Shown here piece by piece: positions 7,399-15,244 of a DNA stretch of 64,000 bases. The notes beneath the pieces were generated by a model. That model was not told the origin of the DNA. It ran no database searches and was given only the letters and a program-made list of their open reading frames with translations. Source of the stretch: JABWAN01 sp041918175. Its GTDB lineage: Bacteria; Zhuqueibacterota; Zhuqueibacteria; Zhuqueibacterales; Zhuqueibacteraceae. The translations under genes and the position numbers were made by a program. The stretch's first letter is position 1. Each line of letters opens with the position of its first letter. Location: NCBI GenBank assembly GCA_041918175.1, contig JAYRWE010000039.1, positions 62,001 to 126,000 on the forward strand, written 5' to 3'.

Positions 7399-8499
7399 TT
7401 AATTTTTCTCGTCTCCTAAAATTGCTTCCACCAAATTGCGAATATTCACATCGAGAAATTGGAAGGTCTTCTCATAGGTCTGTTGCACTTCTTGCGGGGA
7501 GCCTTGCGTGGTGGAGGGATCCTCCACCTCCCATGAGATCGCAACCGTCTTGGTTGGCGCGGGCGGAAAGGCTTGCTCTGCCTCGTCACTCAACGCCACG
7601 ATCACTTGATAGTGATCCAAATTTGGAATCTGCGTGATGGTCTTGGCGTAATGACGCGAGGCATTGATGCCTTTGTCTTGTAGAAACTGCAACGTGCGAC
7701 CATCAACCGTGCTGGGCTTCATGCCCGCGCTGCTAAACACGAATTTCGAAAGCCCGAGCGCGTTGCCGATGCCCTCCGCCATCTGGCTGCGGCTGGAGTT
7801 GCCGTCGCCCACAAAGAGCACGCGAAACACTTCTGTGCCGCGATGCTTTTGATACTCCCCTGTGCACATATACAAAACTTCTTCGCAAATATTGCATGCT
7901 TGATCCGCCACGCGTTCAAAGCGGCTCGCCATGATCGTCAAGGGAGCCAAAGCTTCGGAAGGCAGTTTGTCCTGCTCGCGTTGGGTGACTAAATCGGCGT
8001 GAATGCGATTGCGAATGCCGTCGACCACGGTTTCCTTTTCCATGGTCTTGCGCGCCAAATCCACGTTTTGATTCACGAACGCTTGCAGCGCATCATGCAG
8101 CATGGGAATGGCGAGATCGGCAATCTCGACATACTTTGCATACACTGGTTGATAATTCAGCGAATTGATTTTGAGGAAATGCCGCGCGATGCTCTCCGCG
8201 TAATCGCCGATGCGTTCGAGTTCATTGTTGATTTTGATCACAGCATAAACGAAACGCAAATGACCCGCCACCGGAAGCTGGCGCACGAGAAACTCCAAGC
8301 AAAGGCGATCCAACTCTTTCTCCGCTTCGTCAATGTATTGATCGCGCAAGATCACGGAGTAAGCGAGCGTGCGATTGTTCTCCACCATCGCGCGCAAACT
8401 ATGCTGCAACGCCAACTCCGCGAGCGTGCCCATCTCGATCACTTTGCTGCGGATGAGGTCGATGTTCTTTTGTAAATTTTCTTCTAATTGTAAAGCCAT
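7399..8499 (-). CDS. PhoU fused to a low-molecular-weight phosphatase/ArsC-like domain lacking its catalytic cysteine
   Basis: A 366-residue fusion. Residues 1-215 carry two PhoU three-helix repeats with metal-binding E-x3-D motifs (ELERIGDYAE near 93-102; RFERVADQA near 193-201), so it should control Pst and phosphate signalling. Residues 225-366 match LMW protein tyrosine phosphatases and thioredoxin-linked arsenate reductases. The P-loop reads VGDGNSSRSQ instead of C-x-G-N-x-C-R-S, so the nucleophile Cys is Gly231 and the second Cys is Ser236. Arg237 and the W-x3-DP acid loop (Asp327) remain. It could bind phosphate or arsenate but not catalyse. The start at 8499 is chosen for AAGGAG 10 bases upstream and because it avoids overlapping the previous gene. 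Confidence 0.9.
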   Translation of the reverse strand: MALQLEENLQKNIDLIRSKVIEMGTLAELALQHSLRAMVENNRTLAYSVILRDQYIDEAEKELDRLCLEFLVRQLPVAGHLRFVYAVIKINNELERIGDYAESIARHFLKINSLNYQPVYAKYVEIADLAIPMLHDALQAFVNQNVDLARKTMEKETVVDGIRNRIHADLVTQREQDKLPSEALAPLTIMASRFERVADQACNICEEVLYMCTGEYQKHRGTEVFRVLFVGDGNSSRSQMAEGIGNALGLSKFVFSSAGMKPSTVDGRTLQFLQDKGINASRHYAKTITQIPNLDHYQVIVALSDEAEQAFPPAPTKTVAISWEVEDPSTTQGSPQEVQQTYEKTFQFLDVNIRNLVEAILGDEKN

Positions 8500-8503
8500 G
8501 TGG

Positions 8504-8974
8504 TCAAAGCTCCTTGCCTGAGGGCAAATCAATCACTATTCCGATGCACTCACGATTTTGCCATGCTTTTTGAAAAGTATCAAGCGAGAGATGGATTTCT
8601 TCGCCTCGCGCCGGATCAATAAAAATAACGACGTTTTCTTCAAAGCCATTTACAACGACGGCGTGGGTTCCTCTTTGTCCTTGAGCATAAGGCAGATACT
8701 TCACGCTCAAAAAGACAACAACAGGTTGATTCCGTCGAATGCATTTAATCAACTCATTAAAATCTGCGTGCTCAAAAACGGTTGCCGAGAAGCCCAACCC
8801 TGAAATTCCCTCAAAGGCTTCGTATTGATCTATCCCTATTGGCGTCGCTTGGCATGCTTGTACTATCTCGCTCTCAGGCAGGTCGATTCCAAAAGACTTG
8901 AGCACGATTCGAATGCACGCCGGAACACATGTGAAATCTTGCTCCTGCTTGAGCAGTGGCAGAACAATTTTCAC
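8504..8974 (-). CDS. peptidase C39-like (papain-fold) protein
   Basis: A 156-residue protein with the C39/papain-like arrangement: Gln12 (oxyanion), Cys16 in DFTCVPACIRIV, His104 in GTHAVVVNGF and Asp120 in IDPARG. It has no transmembrane or ABC domains, so it is a stand-alone C39-like domain rather than a bacteriocin exporter. C39 domains typically cleave after double-glycine leaders; the substrate here is unknown. Its start overlaps the AbrB-like gene by 4 bp (ATGA) and it ends 4 bp before the PhoU fusion, so all three are probably co-transcribed. A toxin-like effector paired with the AbrB-like protein is one possible reading. Confidence 0.75.
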   Translation of the reverse strand: MKIVLPLLKQEQDFTCVPACIRIVLKSFGIDLPESEIVQACQATPIGIDQYEAFEGISGLGFSATVFEHADFNELIKCIRRNQPVVVFLSVKYLPYAQGQRGTHAVVVNGFEENVVIFIDPARGEEIHLSLDTFQKAWQNRECIGIVIDLPSGKEL

Positions 8975-9333
8975 CGGTAATTGCTCTTCATTTTTTGCGG
9001 ACTATCTGATTCTTCAGGTAGAAGCTGGCCATCCCGAGAAAAAGTCAAGAAGCCGACGGTTTCATCGCGATAGGATAAAACGACCTCGGCGTGCCATTTT
9101 CCGTTTTTAAATACGGGCGTTTTAACGGCGGTCGCGTCACCGACGTATTTCACCAAATACGTGCATGCTATGTCATCGATCTCATCCGCCGTCAACTCCT
9201 GCGGGCGAAGCAGCAATCTGCCATTATCTTTTTTCAGGAAAATTCTCGCATCCTCTTGCCAACCTAACTGGGCAAAAACTTCCAGCGGAACTACCATAGC
9301 ATTGTCTCGAACTTCGCCGGTGAATGCGTTCAT
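8971..9333 (-). CDS. AbrB/MazE-like protein with C-terminal YVGDAT domain (intact copy)
   Basis: A 120-residue protein from ATG 9333. The first ~50 residues (EVRDNAMVVPLEVFAQLGW) look like a swapped-hairpin AbrB/MazE DNA-binding domain. Residues ~60-115 contain YLVKYVGDAT, NGKWHAEVVLSY and LTFSRDGQLLPEESDSP, a domain shared with the broken copy at 1263-1630 that I cannot name. It is translationally coupled to the C39-like gene. AbrB-type proteins often autoregulate the operon they head, so it may control its partner and possibly the whole phosphate operon; this is inference. A weak AGCAGG site precedes the start. Confidence 0.7.
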   Translation of the reverse strand: MNAFTGEVRDNAMVVPLEVFAQLGWQEDARIFLKKDNGRLLLRPQELTADEIDDIACTYLVKYVGDATAVKTPVFKNGKWHAEVVLSYRDETVGFLTFSRDGQLLPEESDSPQKMKSNYR

Positions 9334-9416
9334 GATGCACCTGCTTTCATAAAGGAGTGAATCTGAGGGCAATCGCCTCAGTGCGATTATCTGCTCCCTT
9401 TCATTCCACTTTCCAG

Positions 9417-9636
9417 CTATGCCACCCCCAATTCCTTCTCCACTTCTTCCACAGACTTGCTTTTTCCTTTGGCCGTTTTGCGCCGCTCTGCCAAGAATTT
9501 CAGCAAGCGTTTGTTTTGGGCGGTTCGTTTAACCTCTTCACCAAAATCTGGACTGTTGCCTACATCAAAAGCTTCCGATTTTCTGATCGAGGTCGATACG
9601 TACCGTTGCCGTGGGCAAAAGATCGATTTTATACAT
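9417..9636 (-). pseudogene. antitoxin-like small gene, frameshifted
   Basis: From ATG 9636 the frame reads MYKIDLLPTATVRIDLDQK and then stops. A one-base shift near 9575 restores a lysine-rich tail (FGEEVKRTAQNKRLLKF, then GKSKSVEEVEKELGVA) ending at 9417. Size, charge and the VEEVEKELGV-type ending resemble small antitoxins, but no partner toxin is next to it. Probably a decayed antitoxin or an indel in the assembly. Confidence 0.4.
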
Positions 9637-9656
9637 TACGCGATCATGAGCATTTT

Positions 9657-9687
9657 GCAAATGAGAGTTGCATAAGCTCTCATTTGC
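9657..9687. terminator. hairpin downstream of the enoyl-CoA hydratase gene
   Basis: Perfect 11-bp inverted repeat GCAAATGAGAG / CTCTCATTTGC with a 9-base loop, 13 bp after the stop codon at 9701. There is no long U-tract on the minus strand, so termination by this hairpin alone is uncertain. Confidence 0.5.
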
Positions 9688-9700
9688 AGTTTCATCTTTT

Positions 9701-10489
9701 CTACTTCCCCGCGAAATTCGCCTTCCTCTTCTCCACATAAGCCGACAAGCCTTCTTTCGCGTCTTCGCTTTGGAAGAGCTGCTGTTGCAACTCGCGCTCA
9801 ATAGCGAGGCTTTCGCTGAAGGGCACTTCCGCGCCGGATTGCACCGATCGTTTGATCAAGCCCACGGCTTTCGAAGCTTTGTTGGGCGGAACGAACTGCC
9901 CTGCATATTCTAAGACTTTTTCCCAAAAACCTTCGGCGGCATAGACGTGATTCACAATGCCCATTTGCTCCGCTTCTTCGAACTCGAATGTGCGACCCGT
10001 GGTCATCAACTCAATCGCGCGCGCTTTGCCCACGAGTCGCGCGAGGCGTTGCGTGCCGCCGGTGCCGGGCAATACGCCGAGCGCGACTTCCGGCAAACCG
10101 ATTTTGCCGCCGCCTTTTTTCGCAATGCGAATGTCCGCGGCCATTGCGATTTCCAAGCCGCCGCCGACGCAGTGGCCGTTGAGCGCCGCGATCACCAACT
10201 TGGGCGTTTGCTCCAAGCGCGTCAACGTTTCATTCGCATGCAAACAGAAAAAGTATTTGAAGCGCGGCGTCACGCGTTGCAGCATGCTGATGTTCGCGCC
10301 CGCGCAGAAAAATTTCTCGCCCGCGCCGCGAATGATGATCACGTGCGCGCTGTCGTCCATGCGCGCCTGCAAAATCGCCGCATCGAGGTCTTGCATCATT
10401 TCATACGTGTATGTGTTTGCCGGGGGATCGCTGAGTTCGAGAATCGCAAAACCGTTTTGCGAAGAGTAATTCACCAGTTTACCAGCCAT
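9701..10489 (-). CDS. enoyl-CoA hydratase/isomerase family protein
   Basis: A 262-residue crotonase-fold protein from ATG 10489, with AAAGGAGC 7 bases upstream. Oxyanion-hole segments are KFFCAGANISML (around 59-70) and GHCVGGGLEIAMAADIR (105-121). The two catalytic glutamates align with Glu113 and Glu134 (GLPEVALGVLPGTGGTQRL). This supports hydration of 2-enoyl-CoA thioesters as in beta-oxidation, although crotonase-fold proteins vary widely in substrate. The C-terminal SEDAKEGLSAYVEKRKANF is typical of hydratases. It is monocistronic by appearance, about 275 bp downstream of the second sufU with no recognisable gene in between. Confidence 0.92.
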   Translation of the reverse strand: MAGKLVNYSSQNGFAILELSDPPANTYTYEMMQDLDAAILQARMDDSAHVIIIRGAGEKFFCAGANISMLQRVTPRFKYFFCLHANETLTRLEQTPKLVIAALNGHCVGGGLEIAMAADIRIAKKGGGKIGLPEVALGVLPGTGGTQRLARLVGKARAIELMTTGRTFEFEEAEQMGIVNHVYAAEGFWEKVLEYAGQFVPPNKASKAVGLIKRSVQSGAEVPFSESLAIERELQQQLFQSEDAKEGLSAYVEKRKANFAGK

Positions 10490-10764
10490 TGCCAAGCTCC
10501 TTTCTGAAACCATTCGTGGGGACGTATTCCGGCGCTATGCGTGCCGTTTTCTATTTTGTCGAGATTAAAAAATACGCGCGAGGTTTTTATGCAGCGTGCT
10601 TAGATAGTCAAAAAATGCGTGAATGTCAAGGCCGCGAGCGGCTTAATGACGGTTGCAGTGGGATGAAAAAACATGCGGAGGGATTTTTAAAATGTTTGCT
10701 TGAGGCGAACCGGGTTTGCGGAAGATGAGCTGCTGCAAGAGCGTTCGTTTTGAAAACTTCAAAG

Positions 10765-11190
10765 TCATTGGCTCCCATGAAGATGTTCCGTCAGCGCGTT
10801 CCACGGCAACAAGACACACGCAATACGCGCCGGAAATTCATTGACACCTGCAAACGCATTCAACTCGCCCAAGCCTGTAATCGGTTTGGACGGCGAGACG
10901 AAGAGCGCGCGAAACGAAGTGAGCAATTCGCGCGTTTGAGCAAGGGTTTGATCTTTCACTGCAACCGTCATCATCGAAGCCGAGGCAAGACTCAAAGCGC
11001 AGCCCCAACTCTCGAATTTGATCTCTTGAACTTTGCGCGCCGCGCTCAGTTCGACATACAACTCGATATGATCGCCACACGAAGGATTTTCATGTCGCAG
11101 GCGCACTGCGTCGCTGTTCAACTTGCCGAAGTTGCGCGGATTCTTATAATGATCGAGAATTAGATTTTGATACAGCGCTTCGAGCGGCAT
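10765..11190 (-). CDS. sufU: SufU-family iron-sulfur scaffold/sulfur-transfer protein, second copy
   Basis: A 141-residue SufU paralogue. The zinc/sulfur-accepting residues are present: Cys38 and Asp40 in NPSCGDHIEL, Cys64 in WGCALSLAS and Cys125 in ARIACVLLPW. In SufU these bind zinc and accept persulfide from SufS. The last motif deviates from the usual RVKC-x-L-x-W-H found in the other copy at 13387-13839, so the two are clearly diverged. It follows the broken Uma2 gene by 14 bp and is probably the last gene of the suf transcript. It may have a specialised or reserve role; that is inference. Confidence 0.88.
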   Translation of the reverse strand: MPLEALYQNLILDHYKNPRNFGKLNSDAVRLRHENPSCGDHIELYVELSAARKVQEIKFESWGCALSLASASMMTVAVKDQTLAQTRELLTSFRALFVSPSKPITGLGELNAFAGVNEFPARIACVLLPWNALTEHLHGSQ

Positions 11191-11204
11191 ATTCAGCGCG
11201 CAGG

Positions 11205-11755
11205 TTAACGTGAACGCTTCTTGAAAATTTCTGCAACCTTGCAAGTGAAGCCGGGCAGCACGATGGAAAAATCCAACGTCATCGTTTCTAGCAGGGTCTC
11301 AGATTTTTGAGGTGAGCGATAAACCGCGACCGAACGAGTTTTGGGATCGACCACTAACACGAGCTTTGAGCCGTTGGTAAAGTATTCGACGATCTTTTCT
11401 TTCAGCTTTTTCTGCCGTTCGCGTGGCGAAAGCACTTGGACTGCAATATCCGGCGCGAAGTAGCCGAAGCCTTCGGGTTCGATACCACCTGAAAACGCGT
11501 GCTCAAGACAACAGACAAATCCGGCGAGAGCAAATTGCCGCTGACCATGCGATAACCGGCGCTAGAGCCATAGACTTCTGCAAGGGGAACTTGGTCGAGA
11601 TATTTGCCGATAAGATATCCAAGATGCGCCGCAATTTTTCCTCGAAGCATCGTGCCGGGACTTTTGACCAACTCCCCATCGATAAGCTCGTATTTGTAGC
11701 CGTCCTTCGGCAAACTCAACAACTCCTCGTCGGTCATGAAGGCTTTCGTAGTCAT
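11205..11755 (-). pseudogene. Uma2 family (DUF820) endonuclease-like gene, frameshifted
   Basis: The N-terminal part from 11755 (TDEELLSLPKDGYKYELIDG, then SPGTMLRGKIAAHLGYLIG) and the C-terminal part (GFGYFAPDIAVQVLSPRE, then VLVVDPKTRSVAVYR) are the two halves of one Uma2/DUF820 protein. They lie in different frames joined near 11495. Uma2 proteins have a restriction-endonuclease-like fold with E...PD...V-x-E-V residues; here the SPDLSVV motif lies before the break. A single-base indel would restore about 183 residues, so this is either a recent pseudogene or an assembly error. It is inserted between bacilliredoxin and the second sufU. Confidence 0.8.
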
Positions 11756-11813
11756 GGTCGAGCCACCCGCAAAGATTTTTTCGTTGCTGCTTTATTCGTT
11801 GCCCAAAAAAGTT

Positions 11814-12368
11814 TTACTGTTGCGCAAAACGCGGAATCGTCGAACCGCACGCCACCGCATGCGATAGTTGCGCATATGCTTCGGCGCTGATTGCCGGTCC
11901 TTTGCGCGTGCAATGTTGTTCGAAAAGTTTTTTCAGCGCACTCGCAATCATCGTGTCGGGCCGTCCTTCGATCTCGCGGCGATGCATGACGTAGATTGGT
12001 TTGCCGTTTTTGAACAAAGCCATCGCAGGCGAAGAAGGCGGCACTTCCGCGAGGTACGTGCGCCGCACATGCTCCACTGCGGCGCGATCTTGTCCAGCAA
12101 ACACCGTGACGAAACGATCGGGAATCGTGTGATGCTGCAACGCCAGCGTCGCGCCAGGTCGCGCGCTGCCCGCGGCGCAACCGCAAACCGAATTGACCAT
12201 GAGCAAAATCGTTTCGTTGTTTTGCGCGGATAGAGTTTGATCCACCTGCTCCGGCGTGAGCAATTCTTCAAAGCCCGTGGCCGTTAATTCATCGCGCATC
12301 GGCTGCACGGCGCGGGGATCATACATCGGTGGCAAGTTATCGTTGATATGAATGTTCAAATTGCGCAT
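11814..12368 (-). CDS. BrxA/BrxB family bacilliredoxin
   Basis: A 184-residue protein of the YphP/YqiW family with the diagnostic CGC motif in NSVCGCAAGSARPG (Cys62, Cys64). Family members de-bacillithiolate proteins or act as disulfide isomerases. The core (residues ~15-150) matches in length; a tail of about 35 residues extends beyond the usual end, and the first 14 residues may not be translated if Met15 is the start. It follows the sufT gene by 12 bp, so it is likely part of the suf transcript and linked to thiol homeostasis during Fe-S assembly. Use of bacillithiol by this organism is not shown here. Confidence 0.88.
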   Translation of the reverse strand: MRNLNIHINDNLPPMYDPRAVQPMRDELTATGFEELLTPEQVDQTLSAQNNETILLMVNSVCGCAAGSARPGATLALQHHTIPDRFVTVFAGQDRAAVEHVRRTYLAEVPPSSPAMALFKNGKPIYVMHRREIEGRPDTMIASALKKLFEQHCTRKGPAISAEAYAQLSHAVACGSTIPRFAQQ

Positions 12369-12380
12369 ACAAAATTCTCC

Positions 12381-12707
12381 TTAAAAAAATCCGAGTTCAA
12401 GTTTCGCGGCTTCGCTCATCATCGTTGGGTTCCATTGCGGCTCCCACACGAGTTCCACTTTCGCATCCGTGACGCCAGGCACGGCTTTGACTTTTGATTC
12501 AACTTCCAGCGGCAAAATGCCGGCAACCGGACACGCAGGCGAAGTCAGCGTCATGCGAATGTGCGCCTGCTGCGCTTCGTTCAAATCAACATTATAAACC
12601 AAACCCAATTCATAGATGTTGACCGGAATTTCCGGATCGTAGCAGGTTTGCAAAGCCCTGATGATGTCTTCGCGCAGAGGGTTGGGGGAGTCGTTGTTAT
12701 TTTCCAT
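12381..12707 (-). CDS. sufT: SufT / DUF59 (MIP18-like) Fe-S assembly protein
   Basis: A 108-residue DUF59 protein. Motifs are the YDPEIPVNIYELGLVYNV segment and the cysteine motif MTLTSPACPVAG, the conserved Cys of the MIP18/SufT family. SufT proteins help mature Fe-S proteins and commonly lie in suf operons, as here. The ATG at 12707 is used, although a TTG at 12740 would add 11 residues and overlap the vapC end. No good ribosome binding site precedes either, so translation may be coupled to the VapC gene. The C-terminal LVWEPQWNP is also typical. Confidence 0.9.
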   Translation of the reverse strand: MENNNDSPNPLREDIIRALQTCYDPEIPVNIYELGLVYNVDLNEAQQAHIRMTLTSPACPVAGILPLEVESKVKAVPGVTDAKVELVWEPQWNPTMMSEAAKLELGFF

Positions 12708-12732
12708 ACGAACATCAAAAATTTTTGAGGGG

Positions 12733-13119
12733 TCAATCAAAAAGTGGAACTGGATAGGATCTTATCATATCATCAACCGTAACGAGGTTGAAATCGTGTA
12801 CGATCGTTTGACAAACAAGCATGCGATCAAACGGGTCGCGATGTAACGAGGGCAACTTGACGAGGTGAGCAACACTCGCTTCGTCCAATATGAGACTTGA
12901 AATTTGATGATGCTCACGTTGAACTGGCAAATAAATTTCTGGAGATTCGGGTAATGGCAGCTTTCCGAGTTGATACTTGATGATTGCTTCCCACACAGAC
13001 ACAACGCTCAGATAAACTTCATTGGAAGAGTCTTTTATGGCATCGCGTTTCGAGTTGTCGAGCCGCTCATCTTTGCTGATGTACCATAGAAAGATGTGGG
13101 TGTCGAGAAGTAGCTTCAT
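12733..13119 (-). CDS. vapC: PIN-domain ribonuclease toxin (VapC family)
   Basis: A 128-residue PIN domain. The acidic residues are visible in MKLLLDTHIFLWYI (Asp6), VWEAIIKYQLGKL (Glu44) and HRDPFDRMLVCQ (Asp94 and Asp98), with a final VTVDD. VapC toxins cut structured RNAs such as initiator tRNA or rRNA and are neutralised by the adjacent antitoxin. It overlaps the antitoxin gene by 4 bp (ATGA). The module sits between sufU and sufT on the same strand, so read-through from the suf promoter is likely. Confidence 0.92.
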   Translation of the reverse strand: MKLLLDTHIFLWYISKDERLDNSKRDAIKDSSNEVYLSVVSVWEAIIKYQLGKLPLPESPEIYLPVQREHHQISSLILDEASVAHLVKLPSLHRDPFDRMLVCQTIVHDFNLVTVDDMIRSYPVPLFD

Positions 13120-13370
13120 CGCCCTTCAAATTCCTGTAAGATATTTTCCGGCAGCGGCGCGTCGAAATCATCAGGCACGATAAATTGGCCCGCGCATAAA
13201 CCGTAGGGGCGAGGTTTAGTTTGCGCGACTGGAATAGGCTTTATTTCAGCAACGGGCTGGCCCGCTTTCAATACGACAAACATTTCTCCGGCTTCGACAC
13301 GTTGAAATAGAATTGCCACATCACGTTTTGCTTCCTCAAAGCCGATTTGAGTCATCGTTTGAGCTTTCAT
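13116..13370 (-). CDS. vapB: Phd/YefM-type antitoxin (VapB-like)
   Basis: An 84-residue antitoxin. The N-terminus has the Phd/YefM pattern (FEEAKRDVAILFQRVEAGE, then VVLKAGQPVAEIKPI), the DNA-binding and dimerisation part. The C-terminal acidic tail (PDDFDAPLPENILQEFEGR) is of the kind that wraps the toxin. GTGAGG precedes the ATG at 13370. It normally represses its own promoter; any such operator would lie in the 16 bp between it and the sufU stop or within sufU. Confidence 0.9.
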   Translation of the reverse strand: MKAQTMTQIGFEEAKRDVAILFQRVEAGEMFVVLKAGQPVAEIKPIPVAQTKPRPYGLCAGQFIVPDDFDAPLPENILQEFEGR

Positions 13371-13386
13371 AATAACCTCACGTTCT

Positions 13387-13839
13387 TCACTCCGTCGAAG
13401 CCACGCTTCCGCCTTCGGCCAACGCCGCGCTCATCGTGTGCCACGCGAGGCTCGCGCATTTCACGCGCAGCGGAAACTCGCGCACGCCCGCGAAGATGGC
13501 GAGCTTGCCCAAGCCGTCGAGATCGGGTTCCGCGGCATTGCTGCTCGTGACCAAGTGCTGAAATTTTTCGAAGAGGTGCTTGGCATCAACCACAGACTTG
13601 CCTTTCAACTCCGCGGTCATCAAAGAAGCCGAAGCCTTCGAAATCGCGCAGCCCGAGCCTTCGAAACTCACGTCGCGAATACGGCCATCTTCCACTTGCA
13701 GATACAAATTAATATGATCGCCGCACAACGGATTGTAACCTTCCGACGTGTGATTGGCGCACGCAAGCTTGCCATAGTTCTTCGGATTCTTGTTGTGATC
13801 AAGAATCACTTCTTGATACAGTTCACGCAGATCGTCCAT
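13387..13839 (-). CDS. sufU: SufU iron-sulfur scaffold / sulfur relay protein
   Basis: A 150-residue canonical SufU. Zinc ligands and persulfide acceptor are Cys39 and Asp41 (NPLCGDHINL), Cys64 (GSGCAISKAS) and Cys129 (RVKCASLAWHTM). It receives sulfur from SufS and passes it to the SufBCD scaffold. It overlaps the sufS stop by one base, indicating translational coupling. This is the principal SufU in the operon; a diverged second copy lies at 10765-11190. Confidence 0.95.
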   Translation of the reverse strand: MDDLRELYQEVILDHNKNPKNYGKLACANHTSEGYNPLCGDHINLYLQVEDGRIRDVSFEGSGCAISKASASLMTAELKGKSVVDAKHLFEKFQHLVTSSNAAEPDLDGLGKLAIFAGVREFPLRVKCASLAWHTMSAALAEGGSVASTE

Positions 13840-15113
13840 TAGCTCATCACTTTCATGACCGTGTGAATCCCTTGCACGAGCGCATCCACTTCCGCGGTCG
13901 TGTTATAAAACGCAAACGAGGCGCGCGAGGTCGCGGGCACGTTGAAGCGCTTCATCACCGGCTGCGTGCAATGATGGCCCGTGCGCACCGCGATGCCGCT
14001 CCGATCTAAAATCGTTCCGACATCGTGCGGATGAATGCCTTCGAGCACGAATGAAATCACGCTCGCTTTTTGCTTTGCCGTGCCGATGATTTTCAAACCC
14101 GGAATTGCGAGCAGTGCTTCCGTCGCGTATTCCAAAAGCACATGCTCGTGCGCCGCGATTTTGTCATAGCCGATGTTGCTCACATAATCCAGCGCCGCGC
14201 CGAGGCCGATCACGCCCGCAATGTCCGGCGTGCCCGCTTCGAAGCGGTGTGGCAGATCGTTGTACGTCGTCTTCTCAAACGTGACGGATTTGATCATGTC
14301 CCCGCCGCCTTGATAGGGCCGCATTTTTTTCAGCAGCGCCTCTTTCGCATAAAGCACGCCGATGCCGGTCGGTCCGAAAATTTTATGGCCGGAGAACGCA
14401 TAGAAATCGCAATCAAGCTCTTTGACATTCACGGCCATGTGCGGCACGGCTTGCGCGCCGTCGATGAACACCGGCACTTTGCGCTCATGCGCGAGGCCGA
14501 TAATTTTTTTAATCGGATTGATCGTGCCGAGCGAATTGGAAACATGCACAAGCGCGACGAGCTTTGTGTGACTATTCAAGAGCGTTTCAAATTCTTCGAG
14601 AATCAACTCGCCGTTGTTGTTGAGCGGCACCACGCGCAACTTCGCGCTCGTATCTTCGCAGAGCATTTGCCACGGCACAATGTTCGAATGATGCTCCATG
14701 CCCGTAATGATGATTTCATCGCCGGCTTTGAGATGCGGCCGGCCATACGAGTGCGCCACGAGATTCGCGGCCTCGGTAGTGCCGCGCACGAAAATGATCT
14801 CGCGCTCTGAAGCGGCATTGAGGAATTTTTGAATCTTCACGCGCGTGCCTTCATAACCGCGCGTGGCCACTTCGCTCAAGTAATGCACGCCGCGATGAAT
14901 GTTCGCATTTTCCGCGCGATAATATTGATTGAGCGCATCGAGCACAGCCTGCGGCTTTTGCGAAGTCGCCGCGTTGTCCAAATACACCAACGGCTTACCA
15001 TGCACTTTGAGTTGCAAGATGGGAAAATCTTTACGCACGCGGTTCACGTCAAAAGCTTCGACGTGTTTTGCGTGAGGCGGGCGACGTTGGAGTGTTTCGG
15101 TATGTGTGCTCAT
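13839..15113 (-). CDS. sufS: cysteine desulfurase SufS
   Basis: A 424-residue class-V aminotransferase-fold enzyme of the SufS/CsdA type. Lys244 in FSGHKIFGPTGIGVLY carries pyridoxal phosphate and Cys382 in RTGHHCTQPVM is the persulfide-forming residue. NAATSQKP near the N-terminus and the HHSNIVPW motif complete the signature. It converts cysteine to alanine and delivers sulfur to the adjacent SufU. The presence of SufU rather than SufE matches the Gram-positive/thermophile-type SufS-SufU pair. Confidence 0.96.
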   Translation of the reverse strand: MSTHTETLQRRPPHAKHVEAFDVNRVRKDFPILQLKVHGKPLVYLDNAATSQKPQAVLDALNQYYRAENANIHRGVHYLSEVATRGYEGTRVKIQKFLNAASEREIIFVRGTTEAANLVAHSYGRPHLKAGDEIIITGMEHHSNIVPWQMLCEDTSAKLRVVPLNNNGELILEEFETLLNSHTKLVALVHVSNSLGTINPIKKIIGLAHERKVPVFIDGAQAVPHMAVNVKELDCDFYAFSGHKIFGPTGIGVLYAKEALLKKMRPYQGGGDMIKSVTFEKTTYNDLPHRFEAGTPDIAGVIGLGAALDYVSNIGYDKIAAHEHVLLEYATEALLAIPGLKIIGTAKQKASVISFVLEGIHPHDVGTILDRSGIAVRTGHHCTQPVMKRFNVPATSRASFAFYNTTAEVDALVQGIHTVMKVMS

Positions 15114-15153
15114 ATTATTCTCACTGAAAGGACTTGCGACAACCCTCGCTCTC

Positions 15154-15226
15154 TGTCATTCAGAAGGAATCTTTTTAAGCTCTGGGCAGAATCTCCAGCG
15201 AGTAAAAAGATTCTTTCTGAATGACA
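15154..15226. repeat. family A palindromic repeat (copy A3)
   Basis: Hairpin core from TGTCATTCAGAAGGAAT to TTCTTTCTGAATGACA between sufD and sufS. The loop carries the CTGGGCAG segment shared with copies A5 and A6. Confidence 0.75.
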
Positions 15227-15244
15227 GTAACCCCAAAAGCTTCG

